14,726 nt of DNA from Chitinophagaceae bacterium UBA3961 (GTDB taxonomy: Bacteria; Bacteroidota; Bacteroidia; Chitinophagales; Chitinophagaceae). The notes beneath the pieces were generated by a model. That model was given only the letters and a program-made list of their open reading frames with translations, was not told where the DNA came from and made no database searches. The position numbers were made by a program, and so were the translations under genes. The DNA lies in NCBI GenBank assembly GCA_002385265.1, contig DGDD01000069.1, positions 1 to 14,726 of the forward strand. The letters run 5' to 3'. This document shows, one piece after another, positions 8,715 through 14,726 of this stretch (position 1 is the first letter of the stretch; each line of letters begins with the position of its first letter).

Positions 8715-9042
8715 CGTTCCAATTTTCGAGATAAGCAATTTCATTGACGAATTTTTCTTTAGGATATCCTTTCTTCCGCCTACTCGTTATTCTTCTATTG
8801 AAAATGAATACGTTCGGACTCAATTATCACAATCTTAACGAACGAAATTCCGGTTAAAATATTGCGCTTCTCACCATAAGCGATGAGTTATTTGTAAATT
8901 CGCGCAATTCATTGATTTACTTTGTTCAATAGGGCCAATTTTGGTTGCTTAACATAAAATACGGATGTTAATGCCCTTCGGTTGGTGGAAGTAAACACCT
9001 AGTTGTACAAGTTAATGAAAATCAAAATATTAAGCAAAAAAT
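8715..9042. other. Divergent intergenic region between porV2 and tyrS
   Basis: These 328 bases must hold the promoters for porV2 (-) and tyrS (+), but I find no full TTG/TAnnTTTG pair on either strand. The best plus-strand candidate is TTACTTTG at 8917-8924, one mismatch from consensus, with a TTG at 8892-8894 (22-base spacing). It would leave a tyrS leader of about 110 bases. Small symmetric sequences are present: AGGATATCCT (8761-8770), CGTTCG/CGAACG (8811-8816 and 8839-8844) and TTGTACAA (9003-9010). None forms a convincing hairpin or operator. No small gene, T-box or known riboswitch is recognisable. Confidence 0.5.
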
Positions 9043-10320
9043 ATGAACCTGATTGAAGAATTGAAGTGGAGGGGTATGTTGCAAGACATCATGCCCGGTA
9101 CTGAGGACCAGTTAAACAAAGAAATGACCACGGCTTATATTGGTTTTGACCCCACGGCCGAGAGTTTGCATATTGGCAGTTTGGTGCCCATTTTGCTTTT
9201 GGTACACCTTCAAAAAGCCGGTCATAAACCCATTGCGTTGGTGGGTGGAGCAACTGGTATGATTGGCGATCCTTCCGGAAAAAGTGAAGAGCGCAATTTA
9301 TTAAGCGAAGAACAGTTACAAAAAAATATCGCCGGCGTACGGAAGCAATTGATGCAGTACCTCAATTTCGATTCAAGCTTGCCTAATGCTGCTGAAATGG
9401 CCAATAACTATGATTGGTTCAAGGGCATTGGCTTTATCGATTTCTTGCGCGATGTAGGTAAACATATTACGGTGAATTACATGATGTCGAAAGACAGTGT
9501 AAAAAAAAGAATTGAAGGTGAAACCGGCATCAGTTATACAGAATTCGCATATCAATTGATGCAGGGATATGATTACTACTGGCTGTATCAAAACAAGAAC
9601 GTAAAACTTCAAATGGGCGGTAGCGACCAATGGGGCAATATCGTAACCGGAACAGAACTCATTCGACGCAAAGCCGGAGGCGAAGCTTTTGCATTTACTT
9701 GTCCGCTTATCAAGAAAGCAGATGGTGGCAAATTTGGCAAAACTGAAAAAGGCAATGTATGGCTGGACCCCGAGCGCACTACACCTTTCCAGTTCTATCA
9801 GTTTTGGTTGAATGCAACAGACAGTGATGCAGAAGGATGGATCAAGATTTTCACATTCTTGAGCAAAGAGGAAATCGATCAAATCATCACTGAGCATCAA
9901 GTAGACCCCGGTAAACGCCTTCTTCAGAAGCGCTTAGCGGAATCCGTTACCCGATTTGTTCACGGTGAAGAAGAGTTAAAAAAGGCGCAGGAAACAACGG
10001 AGAAAGTATTTACCAATCAATCGGTACCTGCGGAAGAACTTTCAAAAGAAGATATTGAATCTCTGGAAGGATTGGCTCGAGTTAGTTTTAGCAAAGCCAG
10101 TATTCATGCAGGTGTTGATGCGGTTAGTTTGTTAGCCGATTCAGGAATTTTCCCAAGCAAAGGGGAAGCACGCAAAATGATTCAAGGTGGTGGTGTAAGT
10201 GTGAATCGTAAAAAATTGGATCAACCACAAGCCATTATTGACGCATCTTATCTCCTACATGATAGTTATATCATGGTACAAAAAGGCAAGAAGAATCACT
10301 ACTTGGTAGTGGCCGAATAA
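9043..10320 (+). CDS. tyrS: Tyrosyl-tRNA synthetase (TyrRS)
   Basis: Class I aminoacyl-tRNA synthetase that charges tRNA-Tyr with tyrosine in the cytoplasm; functional as a dimer in known members. The Rossmann-fold catalytic domain has the HIGH-type motif HIGS (43-46) after YIGFDPTAESL, and the loop GGATGMIGDPSGKSEER (68-84). The tyrosine pocket is YQLMQGYDYYW (170-180; Tyr170, Gln174, Asp177) with GGSDQWGN (192-199). The KMSKS-type loop reads KFGKT (230-234), the form found in the bacterial TyrRS group that includes the E. coli enzyme. The C-terminal RNA-binding S4 domain is at about 363-420 (PSKGEARKMIQGGGVSVN). At 425 residues it has normal length and no missing parts. The ATG at 9043 follows an A-rich stretch instead of a Shine-Dalgarno, common in Bacteroidota. 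The gene stands alone, diverging from porV2 and converging on the PLP-enzyme gene. Confidence 0.97.
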   Translation: MNLIEELKWRGMLQDIMPGTEDQLNKEMTTAYIGFDPTAESLHIGSLVPILLLVHLQKAGHKPIALVGGATGMIGDPSGKSEERNLLSEEQLQKNIAGVRKQLMQYLNFDSSLPNAAEMANNYDWFKGIGFIDFLRDVGKHITVNYMMSKDSVKKRIEGETGISYTEFAYQLMQGYDYYWLYQNKNVKLQMGGSDQWGNIVTGTELIRRKAGGEAFAFTCPLIKKADGGKFGKTEKGNVWLDPERTTPFQFYQFWLNATDSDAEGWIKIFTFLSKEEIDQIITEHQVDPGKRLLQKRLAESVTRFVHGEEELKKAQETTEKVFTNQSVPAEELSKEDIESLEGLARVSFSKASIHAGVDAVSLLADSGIFPSKGEARKMIQGGGVSVNRKKLDQPQAIIDASYLLHDSYIMVQKGKKNHYLVVAE

Positions 10321-10324
10321 AAAG

Positions 10325-10352
10325 AAAAGGGTTCACGTTTGTGAACCCTTTT
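10325..10352. terminator. Bidirectional terminator between tyrS and the class V aminotransferase-fold gene
   Basis: A perfect 12-bp stem, AAAAGGGTTCAC (10325-10336) with GTGAACCCTTTT (10341-10352), closes a GTTT loop. A U-rich tail follows on the plus strand (TTTTTATT), and the minus strand also reads T-rich after the stem (TTTTCTTTTTATT). It starts five bases after the tyrS stop and ends two bases before the stop codon of the opposing gene, so it serves both. Confidence 0.92.
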
Positions 10353-10354
10353 TA

Positions 10355-11653
10355 TTAAGCTTGCTTTGCAAATTTTGTAATCCCTTCCACCAATACATCC
10401 AAGTTTTTAGTAGTGGTATACACATTTGGAGTAATGCGAACGCCCTTGATGTTTTCCCATTCAATACTTACAGAGTGTACTTTGTATTTATCGAATAAGA
10501 AAGCCTCTAACTCGGATGGCTTCTTCCCTTCTATTCCCACAAGTCCGATTGCACAACCATATTTCAAATTCATGGAAGTACCAAGCTTTACTTTAGGAAG
10601 GTCTTTAACTTTTTCCATCCAATAGTTTTTCAAATAATGAAGTCGCTTTTCCTTTCGTGCGGCTCCGATCATTTCATGGAATTCAATGGCCTTTCCGATG
10701 GCCTGTTCAATGAAGAAAGGTCGGGTTCCCATGTTTTCAAACTTTCTAATATTATCGCTTTTAGGATCACCGGCGGCGAACAATGGATAGATGTTTTTGA
10801 TCTTATCTTTTTTGATGTATAGCATTCCACTGCCAATACAAGCACTCAACCATTTGTGCAAACTTGTACCGAGATAGTCGGCACCAAGTTCCGGAATTGT
10901 AAATTGAAACTGTGCAAAACTATGGGCGGCATCAACCACTACCTCAATTCCTTTTGCATGGGCTGCATCTGCTATTTTTCTACAAGGCAAAATCTGACCA
11001 TTCCAGTTGATGATGTGTGTAACATGAACCACCTTCGTTTTAGAAGTGAAAGCATTGGTGTATTGAGAAACCAAATAGTCATCGTTCTCACTTGGTAGAT
11101 CAAGATTGATCCATACCAATTTAATTTTATCTCTCAGTTCTCGTTGCTTCCAAGCATTGATCATGTTTGGATAATCTTGTTTGGTGAGTACCACTTCATC
11201 GCCGGCTTTTAAGTCCATGCCAAAGATCACCGCTTCCAAGGCTTCGGAAGCGTTGCGTTGGATGGCAATTTCCTCTGTGTCTGTTCCGGCTAACTTTGCG
11301 AGATTCGCGCGCAAAGGTTCTCGGCCGGCATCAACAATACGCCACATATAATAGCTGGGAGCTTCATTGCTCATATCGTGCAAGCGCTTCATCTCATCTT
11401 GCACGGTTTTGGGAGAAGGTGCTACTCCCCCATTGTTCAAATTGATGAGAAATGGAGAAACGGTATACGATTGTTGAATATAATGCCAGAAATCTTCGTC
11501 GTCCATTAAGTCTTCGGGCGATATCCCTTTGGATTGATCAATTGCTCGGTGCAAGTTTTTACTCCATGCGGGTGCAGTAATTCCTGCCAACATGGTTGCA
11601 ACGGAGAACTTCCCTACCGATTTAAAAAAATCGCGGCGTAGATTTTGACTCAT
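10355..11653 (-). CDS. Class V aminotransferase-fold PLP-dependent enzyme with a twin-arginine (Tat) signal; isopenicillin N epimerase/Cys desulfurase-like
   Basis: A 432-residue fold-type I PLP enzyme of the class V family. The likely Schiff-base lysine is Lys267 in GTSLHKW. Asp241 and His244 in VVVDAAHSF are the usual contacts to the pyridine nitrogen and ring. Gly309-Thr310 in ENMGTRP is typical of the phosphate cup contributed by the other subunit. The N-terminal INLNNGGVAPSP (70-81) resembles proteins annotated as isopenicillin N epimerase-like. It also starts with a Tat-type signal: LRRDFFKSVGKF (5-16) followed by a moderately hydrophobic stretch to about residue 30, with no lipobox Cys. 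That predicts export of the folded, PLP-loaded protein to the periplasm. Substrate and reaction (transamination, epimerisation or C-S lyase) cannot be read from sequence, and no biosynthetic partner lies beside it. The start ATG at 11653 is preceded by AGGAAAA at a rather long distance. It appears to be a single-gene unit. Confidence 0.85.
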   Translation of the reverse strand: MSQNLRRDFFKSVGKFSVATMLAGITAPAWSKNLHRAIDQSKGISPEDLMDDEDFWHYIQQSYTVSPFLINLNNGGVAPSPKTVQDEMKRLHDMSNEAPSYYMWRIVDAGREPLRANLAKLAGTDTEEIAIQRNASEALEAVIFGMDLKAGDEVVLTKQDYPNMINAWKQRELRDKIKLVWINLDLPSENDDYLVSQYTNAFTSKTKVVHVTHIINWNGQILPCRKIADAAHAKGIEVVVDAAHSFAQFQFTIPELGADYLGTSLHKWLSACIGSGMLYIKKDKIKNIYPLFAAGDPKSDNIRKFENMGTRPFFIEQAIGKAIEFHEMIGAARKEKRLHYLKNYWMEKVKDLPKVKLGTSMNLKYGCAIGLVGIEGKKPSELEAFLFDKYKVHSVSIEWENIKGVRITPNVYTTTKNLDVLVEGITKFAKQA

Positions 11654-11825
11654 AATCAGTTGATTTTCCTCAATTTAATCCAATTTTTAAAGCATCTGTG
11701 GTATTTTCATCAGCTATTTTGGCCGTAAATCCTATACAAACGATTGATTTAAGGAATGCTAGCGGGTGATTTCTCCAAAAACTTCATTTTCAACGATGAT
11801 TTTGAGAAAAAAAGTCAAAAAGCAT

Positions 11826-11856
11826 TTGGGAGAAAAACATTGAAATGCTATTTTTG
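11826..11856 (+). promoter_or_regulatory. Consensus Bacteroidota promoter for tRNA-Gln
   Basis: The -33 element TTG is at 11826-11828 and the -7 element TATTTTTG at 11849-11856, 20 bases apart. This is an exact match to the TTG-N19-21-TAnnTTTG promoter of Bacteroidota. Transcription should start near 11863, giving a leader of about 20 bases before the tRNA. Confidence 0.75.
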
Positions 11857-11883
11857 CACCCCCAACGTAATTGTTGGTGAGGA

Positions 11884-11954
11884 TGCCCGATAGTATAATG
11901 GTAGTACGACAGATTTTGGTTCTGTTTGTCTTGGTTCGAATCCAGGTCGGGCAA
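11884..11954 (+). tRNA. tRNA-Gln (anticodon TTG)
   Basis: A complete cloverleaf can be drawn. Acceptor stem TGCCCGA (11884-11890) pairs fully with TCGGGCA (11947-11953), with A11954 as discriminator. The D-loop region contains AATGGTAGT. The anticodon stem is ACAGA/TCTGT around loop TTTTGGT, giving anticodon TTG, which reads CAA (and by wobble CAG). The T arm is CTTGG-TTCGAAT-CCAGG with one G-U pair. The CCA end is not encoded (ACAAA follows the stem), so it must be added by a nucleotidyltransferase. The gene is flanked by its own promoter and terminator. Confidence 0.97.
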
Positions 11955-11961
11955 CAAAAAG

Positions 11962-11987
11962 AAAAGCTGATCAATTGATCAGCTTTT
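11962..11987. terminator. Bidirectional terminator after tRNA-Gln and rmlD
   Basis: An 11-bp perfect stem, AAAAGCTGATC (11962-11972) with GATCAGCTTTT (11977-11987), closes an AATT loop; the whole element is palindromic. The plus strand continues TTATTTT, giving a strong stop for the tRNA transcript. The minus strand reads TTTTCTTTTTG after the stem, so it can also end the rmlB-rmlC-rmlD transcript, whose last stop is at 12013. Confidence 0.9.
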
Positions 11988-12012
11988 TTATTTTAATGAT
12001 TTCTTGTGTAGA

Positions 12013-12876
12013 TCAGTCCATAAGCCGTTTCATACACCTTTTCAAGCTTGCTTTCCAATCGGGAATTGTTAGATGATAGGTTTCTTCAATTTTTGCTGTG
12101 TTCAATAATGAAAATGCCGGTCGTTTTGCAGGTGTTGGATATGCCGAACTAGGGATGGCATGTAATTCACACTGCAAACCAGCTTGCTTTTTAATTTCAC
12201 TAGCGAAATCGAACCAACTGATTTTCCCTTTATTACTGTAATGATAGATACCCGGGACCCAAGTTCCCGAGCTAATGATTTTTAAAATTGAATCAGCTAA
12301 ATCTGCTGCGTAAGTGGGAGCGCCAATTTGATCAGAAACTACGTTCAAACTCGGGCGTTCTTTCATCAAACGCAGCATCGTTTTCACAAAATTATTTCCA
12401 TGAAAAGAATAGACCCAAGCCGTTCTTATGATAATTGAAGAAGGATTTGCATTTACACAACGTTGTTCGCCCTCTAATTTCGATTTTCCGTAGACATTGG
12501 TTGGACCCGTTGTATCCGTTTCTTTATACGGAATTTCACTGCTTCCATCGAATACATAGTCGGTGGAAATATGAACCAGTTTTGTTTGGTATTTTTCACA
12601 TATTGTTGCCAGTACTCCTACCGATTCACCGTTCACCAGCATGGCCATATCAGCTTCCGTTTCCGCCCTGTCAACAGCTGTATAAGCAGCAGCATTGATG
12701 CAAAAATGCGGCTTGTAGGCTTCGAAGAAGGACTCTACTAATGGAAAATGGTGTAAAGGACAATCTTCGCGACTCAGAAATACAAATCGGTAATCAGAAT
12801 ATAGAGAAGAGAGTTCTCGTAATTCTTTTCCAACTTGACCATTGGCCCCGGTAACTAAAATGATTGGAGCACTCAT
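12013..12876 (-). CDS. rmlD: dTDP-4-dehydrorhamnose reductase
   Basis: Extended SDR enzyme that reduces dTDP-4-keto-L-rhamnose with NAD(P)H, the last step of dTDP-L-rhamnose synthesis. The Rossmann glycine motif is TGANGQVG (9-16). NAAAYTAVDRAE (61-72) and STDYVFDG (104-111) are family signatures. The active-site pair Tyr129/Lys133 lies in YGKSK. DQIGAPTYAADLA (182-194) and KRPAFSLLNT (251-260) form the typical substrate-domain motifs. It has 287 residues from the ATG at 12876, the usual length. The open frame extends to 12951 inside rmlC, but those 25 extra residues precede the conserved MSAPIILVTG start and look unrelated to the family, so I reject them. It starts 10 bases after the rmlC stop and is the last gene of rmlB-rmlC-rmlD. 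Confidence 0.94.
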   Translation of the reverse strand: MSAPIILVTGANGQVGKELRELSSLYSDYRFVFLSREDCPLHHFPLVESFFEAYKPHFCINAAAYTAVDRAETEADMAMLVNGESVGVLATICEKYQTKLVHISTDYVFDGSSEIPYKETDTTGPTNVYGKSKLEGEQRCVNANPSSIIIRTAWVYSFHGNNFVKTMLRLMKERPSLNVVSDQIGAPTYAADLADSILKIISSGTWVPGIYHYSNKGKISWFDFASEIKKQAGLQCELHAIPSSAYPTPAKRPAFSLLNTAKIEETYHLTIPDWKASLKRCMKRLMD

Positions 12877-12886
12877 AAGCGGAGGT

Positions 12887-13441
12887 TTAGAATACAAAAT
12901 TGTTCTTGCAATTATTGAAAACCGGCTGCGCCATGTCTTTTTCAGACACAATCATTGCTTCTGCCGGCACTTTCCAATCGATATTCAATACAGGATCATT
13001 GTAAAGAATTCCGGCTTCTGCATCTTTGTTGTAGAGCGTGTCGCACTTATACATTACTTGAGCAACAGGACTGAGTACTGAAAACCCATGAGCAAAGCCT
13101 TTTGGAATATACAACTGCTTCTTATTCTCGGCGCTCAACTCAATACTATACGACATCCCGTATGTAGGGGAACCTTTTCTTATGTCTACCACTACATCCA
13201 GAATTACACCTTCCAATACTCGCACTAATTTACTTTGGGCGTGTGGTGCTAACTGATAGTGCAACCCTCTTACAACACCGTATGAAGATTTAGATTGATT
13301 GTCTTGTACAAATACTTCATTGATGCCTTCTTTACTAAAAGTAAATTGATTGAACGACTCAAAGAAAAATCCTCTGCTATCGGCATAAACAACCGGATCA
13401 AAAATGCATAGTCCGGGAAAGGCAGTCTGTGTAAAAGGCAT
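12887..13441 (-). CDS. rmlC: dTDP-4-dehydrorhamnose 3,5-epimerase
   Basis: Cupin-fold epimerase that inverts C3 and C5 of dTDP-4-keto-6-deoxyglucose to give dTDP-4-keto-L-rhamnose. The opening PGLCIFDPVVYADSRGFFFE (9-28) is typical. The catalytic base His61 lies in VRGLHYQ, with Lys71 in QSKLVRV, VVVDIRKGSPTYG (83-95), the cupin motif YIPKGFAHGF (111-120) and YKCDTLYN (131-138). FNDP-type LYNDPVLNIDW (147-157) completes the pattern. It is 184 residues long, normal for the family. I chose the ATG at 13441; the frame runs up to a TTG at 13462, but that would overlap the rmlB stop and add seven unconserved residues. The gap to rmlB is 17 bases, so the two are almost certainly co-transcribed. Confidence 0.95.
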   Translation of the reverse strand: MPFTQTAFPGLCIFDPVVYADSRGFFFESFNQFTFSKEGINEVFVQDNQSKSSYGVVRGLHYQLAPHAQSKLVRVLEGVILDVVVDIRKGSPTYGMSYSIELSAENKKQLYIPKGFAHGFSVLSPVAQVMYKCDTLYNKDAEAGILYNDPVLNIDWKVPAEAMIVSEKDMAQPVFNNCKNNFVF

Positions 13442-13458
13442 GATTATTAAATTTTCGA

Positions 13459-14523
13459 TCAACGTTTATCATAAAGTTCACCGTAGAACTTTTGATAATC
13501 GCCCGAAGTTACGTTTTTAATCCATTCCTCGTTTTGAAGGTACCAATCTACTGTTTTCTCTAGGCCTTCTTCGAATTGAAGAGAAGGTGTCCAGCCCAGT
13601 TCTTTGTTGAGTTTGGTAGCATCAATTGCATACCGGAGATCATGACCTGGACGGTCGGTTACATATGTAATGAGCTGTTCGCTGGTGCCGGCCGGGCGTC
13701 CCAGTTTCTTATCCATAATACTGCAAAGTAGTTTTACCAGGTCGATGTTTTTCCATTCATTGAAGCCACCCACATTGTAGCTCTCTCCCACTCTTCCGTT
13801 ATGGAAAATAACATCGATGGCGCGAGCATGATCTTCCACAAACAACCAATCGCGAACATTTTCTCCTTTACCATAAACGGGTAAAGGCTTGTTTGTTTTG
13901 ATATTATTGATCATTAATGGAATCAATTTTTCGGGGAAGTGATGGGATCCATAGTTGTTCGAGCAATTACTCATTTTAACCGGAATTCCATAGGTATCGT
14001 GGTATGCCATTACAAAATGGTCGGAAGCTGCTTTGGAAGCTGAATAAGGCGAATGTGGATCGTAAGGTGTTTCTTCTGTAAAGAACCCTTCTTCTCCTAA
14101 TGAGCCGTATACTTCGTCGGTAGATACGTGGTAGAACAGCTTGTTCTCATAGCTTCCTTTCCAATATTTTCGTGCTGCATTCAAAAGAATGGCTGTTCCC
14201 AAAACATTTGTTTTTACGAAAGCAAGGGGGTCCATGATAGAACGGTCTACATGCGATTCAGCAGCCAAATGAATTACTGCATCGAATTGATGTTTTTCAA
14301 ACAAAGAGTAGATTGCCTCTTCATTGGTAATATCGGCTCTTTCGAAAAAATAATTAGAACTAGATTGAACGTCTTTCAAATTCTCCAAGTTACCGGCATA
14401 GGTAAGTGCATCCAAGTTCACAATTTTGTAGTTTGGATACTTCTTTACAAACAATCGAACCACATGCGATCCAATAAAACCGGCACCTCCGGTGATCATG
14501 ATGGTTTTAGCAGCAGTGCTCAT
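13459..14523 (-). CDS. rmlB: dTDP-glucose 4,6-dehydratase
   Basis: NAD-dependent extended SDR enzyme that turns dTDP-glucose into dTDP-4-keto-6-deoxyglucose, the second step towards dTDP-L-rhamnose. The NAD-binding motif is TGGAGFIGSH (11-20), followed by NLDALTYAGNLENL (36-49). HLAAESHVDRSI (85-96), the catalytic STDEVYG with Thr135-Asp136-Glu137, and Tyr160/Lys164 in YSASKAASDH identify RmlB rather than another SDR. NNYGSHHFPEKLIP (189-202), VYGKGENVRDWLFVEDH and TDRPGHDLRYAID support it further. At 354 residues it is full length. It is the first gene of rmlB-rmlC-rmlD and starts 27 bases beyond the hairpin that follows the UXS-like gene. Only a weak -7-like TAACTTTA (minus strand of 14541-14548) is visible between them. 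rmlA is absent from the window. Confidence 0.96.
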   Translation of the reverse strand: MSTAAKTIMITGGAGFIGSHVVRLFVKKYPNYKIVNLDALTYAGNLENLKDVQSSSNYFFERADITNEEAIYSLFEKHQFDAVIHLAAESHVDRSIMDPLAFVKTNVLGTAILLNAARKYWKGSYENKLFYHVSTDEVYGSLGEEGFFTEETPYDPHSPYSASKAASDHFVMAYHDTYGIPVKMSNCSNNYGSHHFPEKLIPLMINNIKTNKPLPVYGKGENVRDWLFVEDHARAIDVIFHNGRVGESYNVGGFNEWKNIDLVKLLCSIMDKKLGRPAGTSEQLITYVTDRPGHDLRYAIDATKLNKELGWTPSLQFEEGLEKTVDWYLQNEEWIKNVTSGDYQKFYGELYDKR

Positions 14524-14550
14524 AAACTCGTCTTAAGGTATAAAGTTAAA

Positions 14551-14574
14551 AGCGGTCTTTAAGAAAAGACCGCT
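14551..14574 (-). terminator. Hairpin between the UXS-like gene and rmlB, probable terminator or attenuator
   Basis: A perfect 10-bp stem, AGCGGTCTTT (14551-14560) with AAAGACCGCT (14565-14574), closes a four-base loop. On the minus strand the following bases are TTTAACTTTAT, only a modest U-tail. It lies 7 bases after the UXS-like stop and 27 bases before the rmlB ATG, so it probably reduces read-through between two genes of the same orientation. Confidence 0.65.
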
Positions 14575-14581
14575 GAATGAA

Positions 14582-14726
14582 TTATTTATTTGGATAGAAT
14601 TCTTTAGGTTGTTTCATCCATTCTTCAGGCGGAAGGTTTTTGAAATATTCGTAGGTAATTTTCAACCCTTCTTTTCTACTCACCTTTGGTTCCCAGCCTA
14701 AAATTTCTTTTGCTCTTGTTATGTCC
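14582..14726 (-). CDS. C-terminal end of an SDR sugar-nucleotide enzyme, probably UDP-glucuronate decarboxylase (UXS) (5' end outside window)
   Basis: Reading the minus strand from the right edge gives an open frame of 47 residues ending in TAA at 14582-14584. It is too short to stand out among reading frames but clearly coding. The sequence DITRAKEILGWEPKVS, then KEGLKITYEYFKNL, is the C-terminal signature of extended SDR sugar-nucleotide enzymes (D-I-x-x-A-K-x-x-L-G-W-x-P). It resembles bacterial UDP-glucuronate decarboxylases, which form UDP-xylose, more than dTDP- or UDP-hexose epimerases. A 15-residue polar tail, PEEWMKQPKEFYPNK, follows. The catalytic core is outside the window, so the exact substrate is inferred. 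It is oriented like rmlB-rmlC-rmlD and supports a glycan-precursor cluster continuing to the right. Confidence 0.72.
   Translation of the reverse strand, partial: DITRAKEILGWEPKVSRKEGLKITYEYFKNLPPEEWMKQPKEFYPNK

Noticed and set aside
8761..8844. Palindrome AGGATATCCT and the CGTTCG/CGAACG inverted repeat upstream of porV2 as possible operators
   Set aside because: Short, with the second pair 22 bases apart; such symmetry is expected by chance in a 300-base intergenic region and no regulator gene is adjacent.
9373..9900. 175-residue minus-strand open frame inside tyrS
   Set aside because: It lies wholly opposite highly conserved TyrRS motifs, is Cys/Phe/Ile-rich without recognisable features, and is best explained as a shadow frame.
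11759..11974. 71-residue minus-strand open frame across the tRNA region
   Set aside because: It is the antisense of tRNA-Gln, its promoter and part of its terminator; it has no protein-like pattern and would conflict with a clearly folded tRNA.
12877..12951. 25-residue N-terminal extension of rmlD overlapping rmlC
   Set aside because: The conserved RmlD start MSAPIILVTGANG begins at 12876; the extension is in the wrong frame of well-conserved rmlC and has no family match.
13442..13462. TTG start for rmlC giving seven extra residues
   Set aside because: A normal ATG at 13441 gives the usual family N-terminus, and the TTG start would overlap the rmlB stop.
1..14726. CRISPR array, insertion sequence, prophage, toxin-antitoxin or defence system
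   Set aside because: No regularly spaced repeats, transposase, integrase, terminal inverted repeats or recognisable defence genes were seen; the tRNA-Gln 3' end shows no nearby duplicate that would mark an attachment site.

Overview
The window looks like a chromosomal segment of a Bacteroidota bacterium. The evidence is a PorU-type C25 peptidase next to a PorV-type barrel protein (type IX secretion), a TAnnTTTG promoter before a tRNA gene, starts lacking clear Shine-Dalgarno sequences, moderate-to-low GC, and an HscA with the N-terminal extension I associate with this phylum. The gene mix would fit Chitinophagia, Sphingobacteriia or Cytophagia, but I cannot place it more finely.

Layout. At the left edge is the 3' end of a membrane protein gene, probably a GT-C/GT39-type glycosyltransferase (+), converging on hscA (-) across a shared hairpin terminator. 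Next on the minus strand are the very long porU2-like gene (about 1,695 residues) and its upstream partner, a PorV/PorQ-family barrel gene, only 9 bases apart. They form a two-gene unit closed by a strong hairpin in front of hscA. A 328-base divergent intergenic region leads to tyrS (+). tyrS converges on a gene for a class V PLP-dependent enzyme with a twin-arginine signal (-), and the two share a 12-bp bidirectional terminator. A tRNA-Gln(TTG) gene (+) follows with its own consensus promoter and terminator. The right end is a minus-strand sugar-nucleotide cluster: the 3' end of a UDP-glucuronate decarboxylase-like gene, a hairpin, then rmlB, rmlC and rmlD tightly packed (gaps of 17 and 10 bases).

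How the genes work together. RmlB, RmlC and RmlD carry out the last three steps of dTDP-L-rhamnose synthesis; rmlA is not in the window. With the UXS-like gene (UDP-xylose) they point to surface polysaccharide or glycan synthesis, and the left-edge glycosyltransferase fragment could belong to the same theme, though it lies far away. PorU2/PorV2 are paralogues of the sortase PorU and its barrel partner PorV, which process and anchor type IX secretion cargo at the outer membrane. HscA (Fe-S cluster chaperone), TyrRS and tRNA-Gln are housekeeping.

Overall this is mostly ordinary core genome. I see no CRISPR array, insertion sequence, prophage, toxin-antitoxin pair or obvious defence system. The least understood parts are the PorU2/PorV2 pair and the apparently Tat-exported PLP enzyme.
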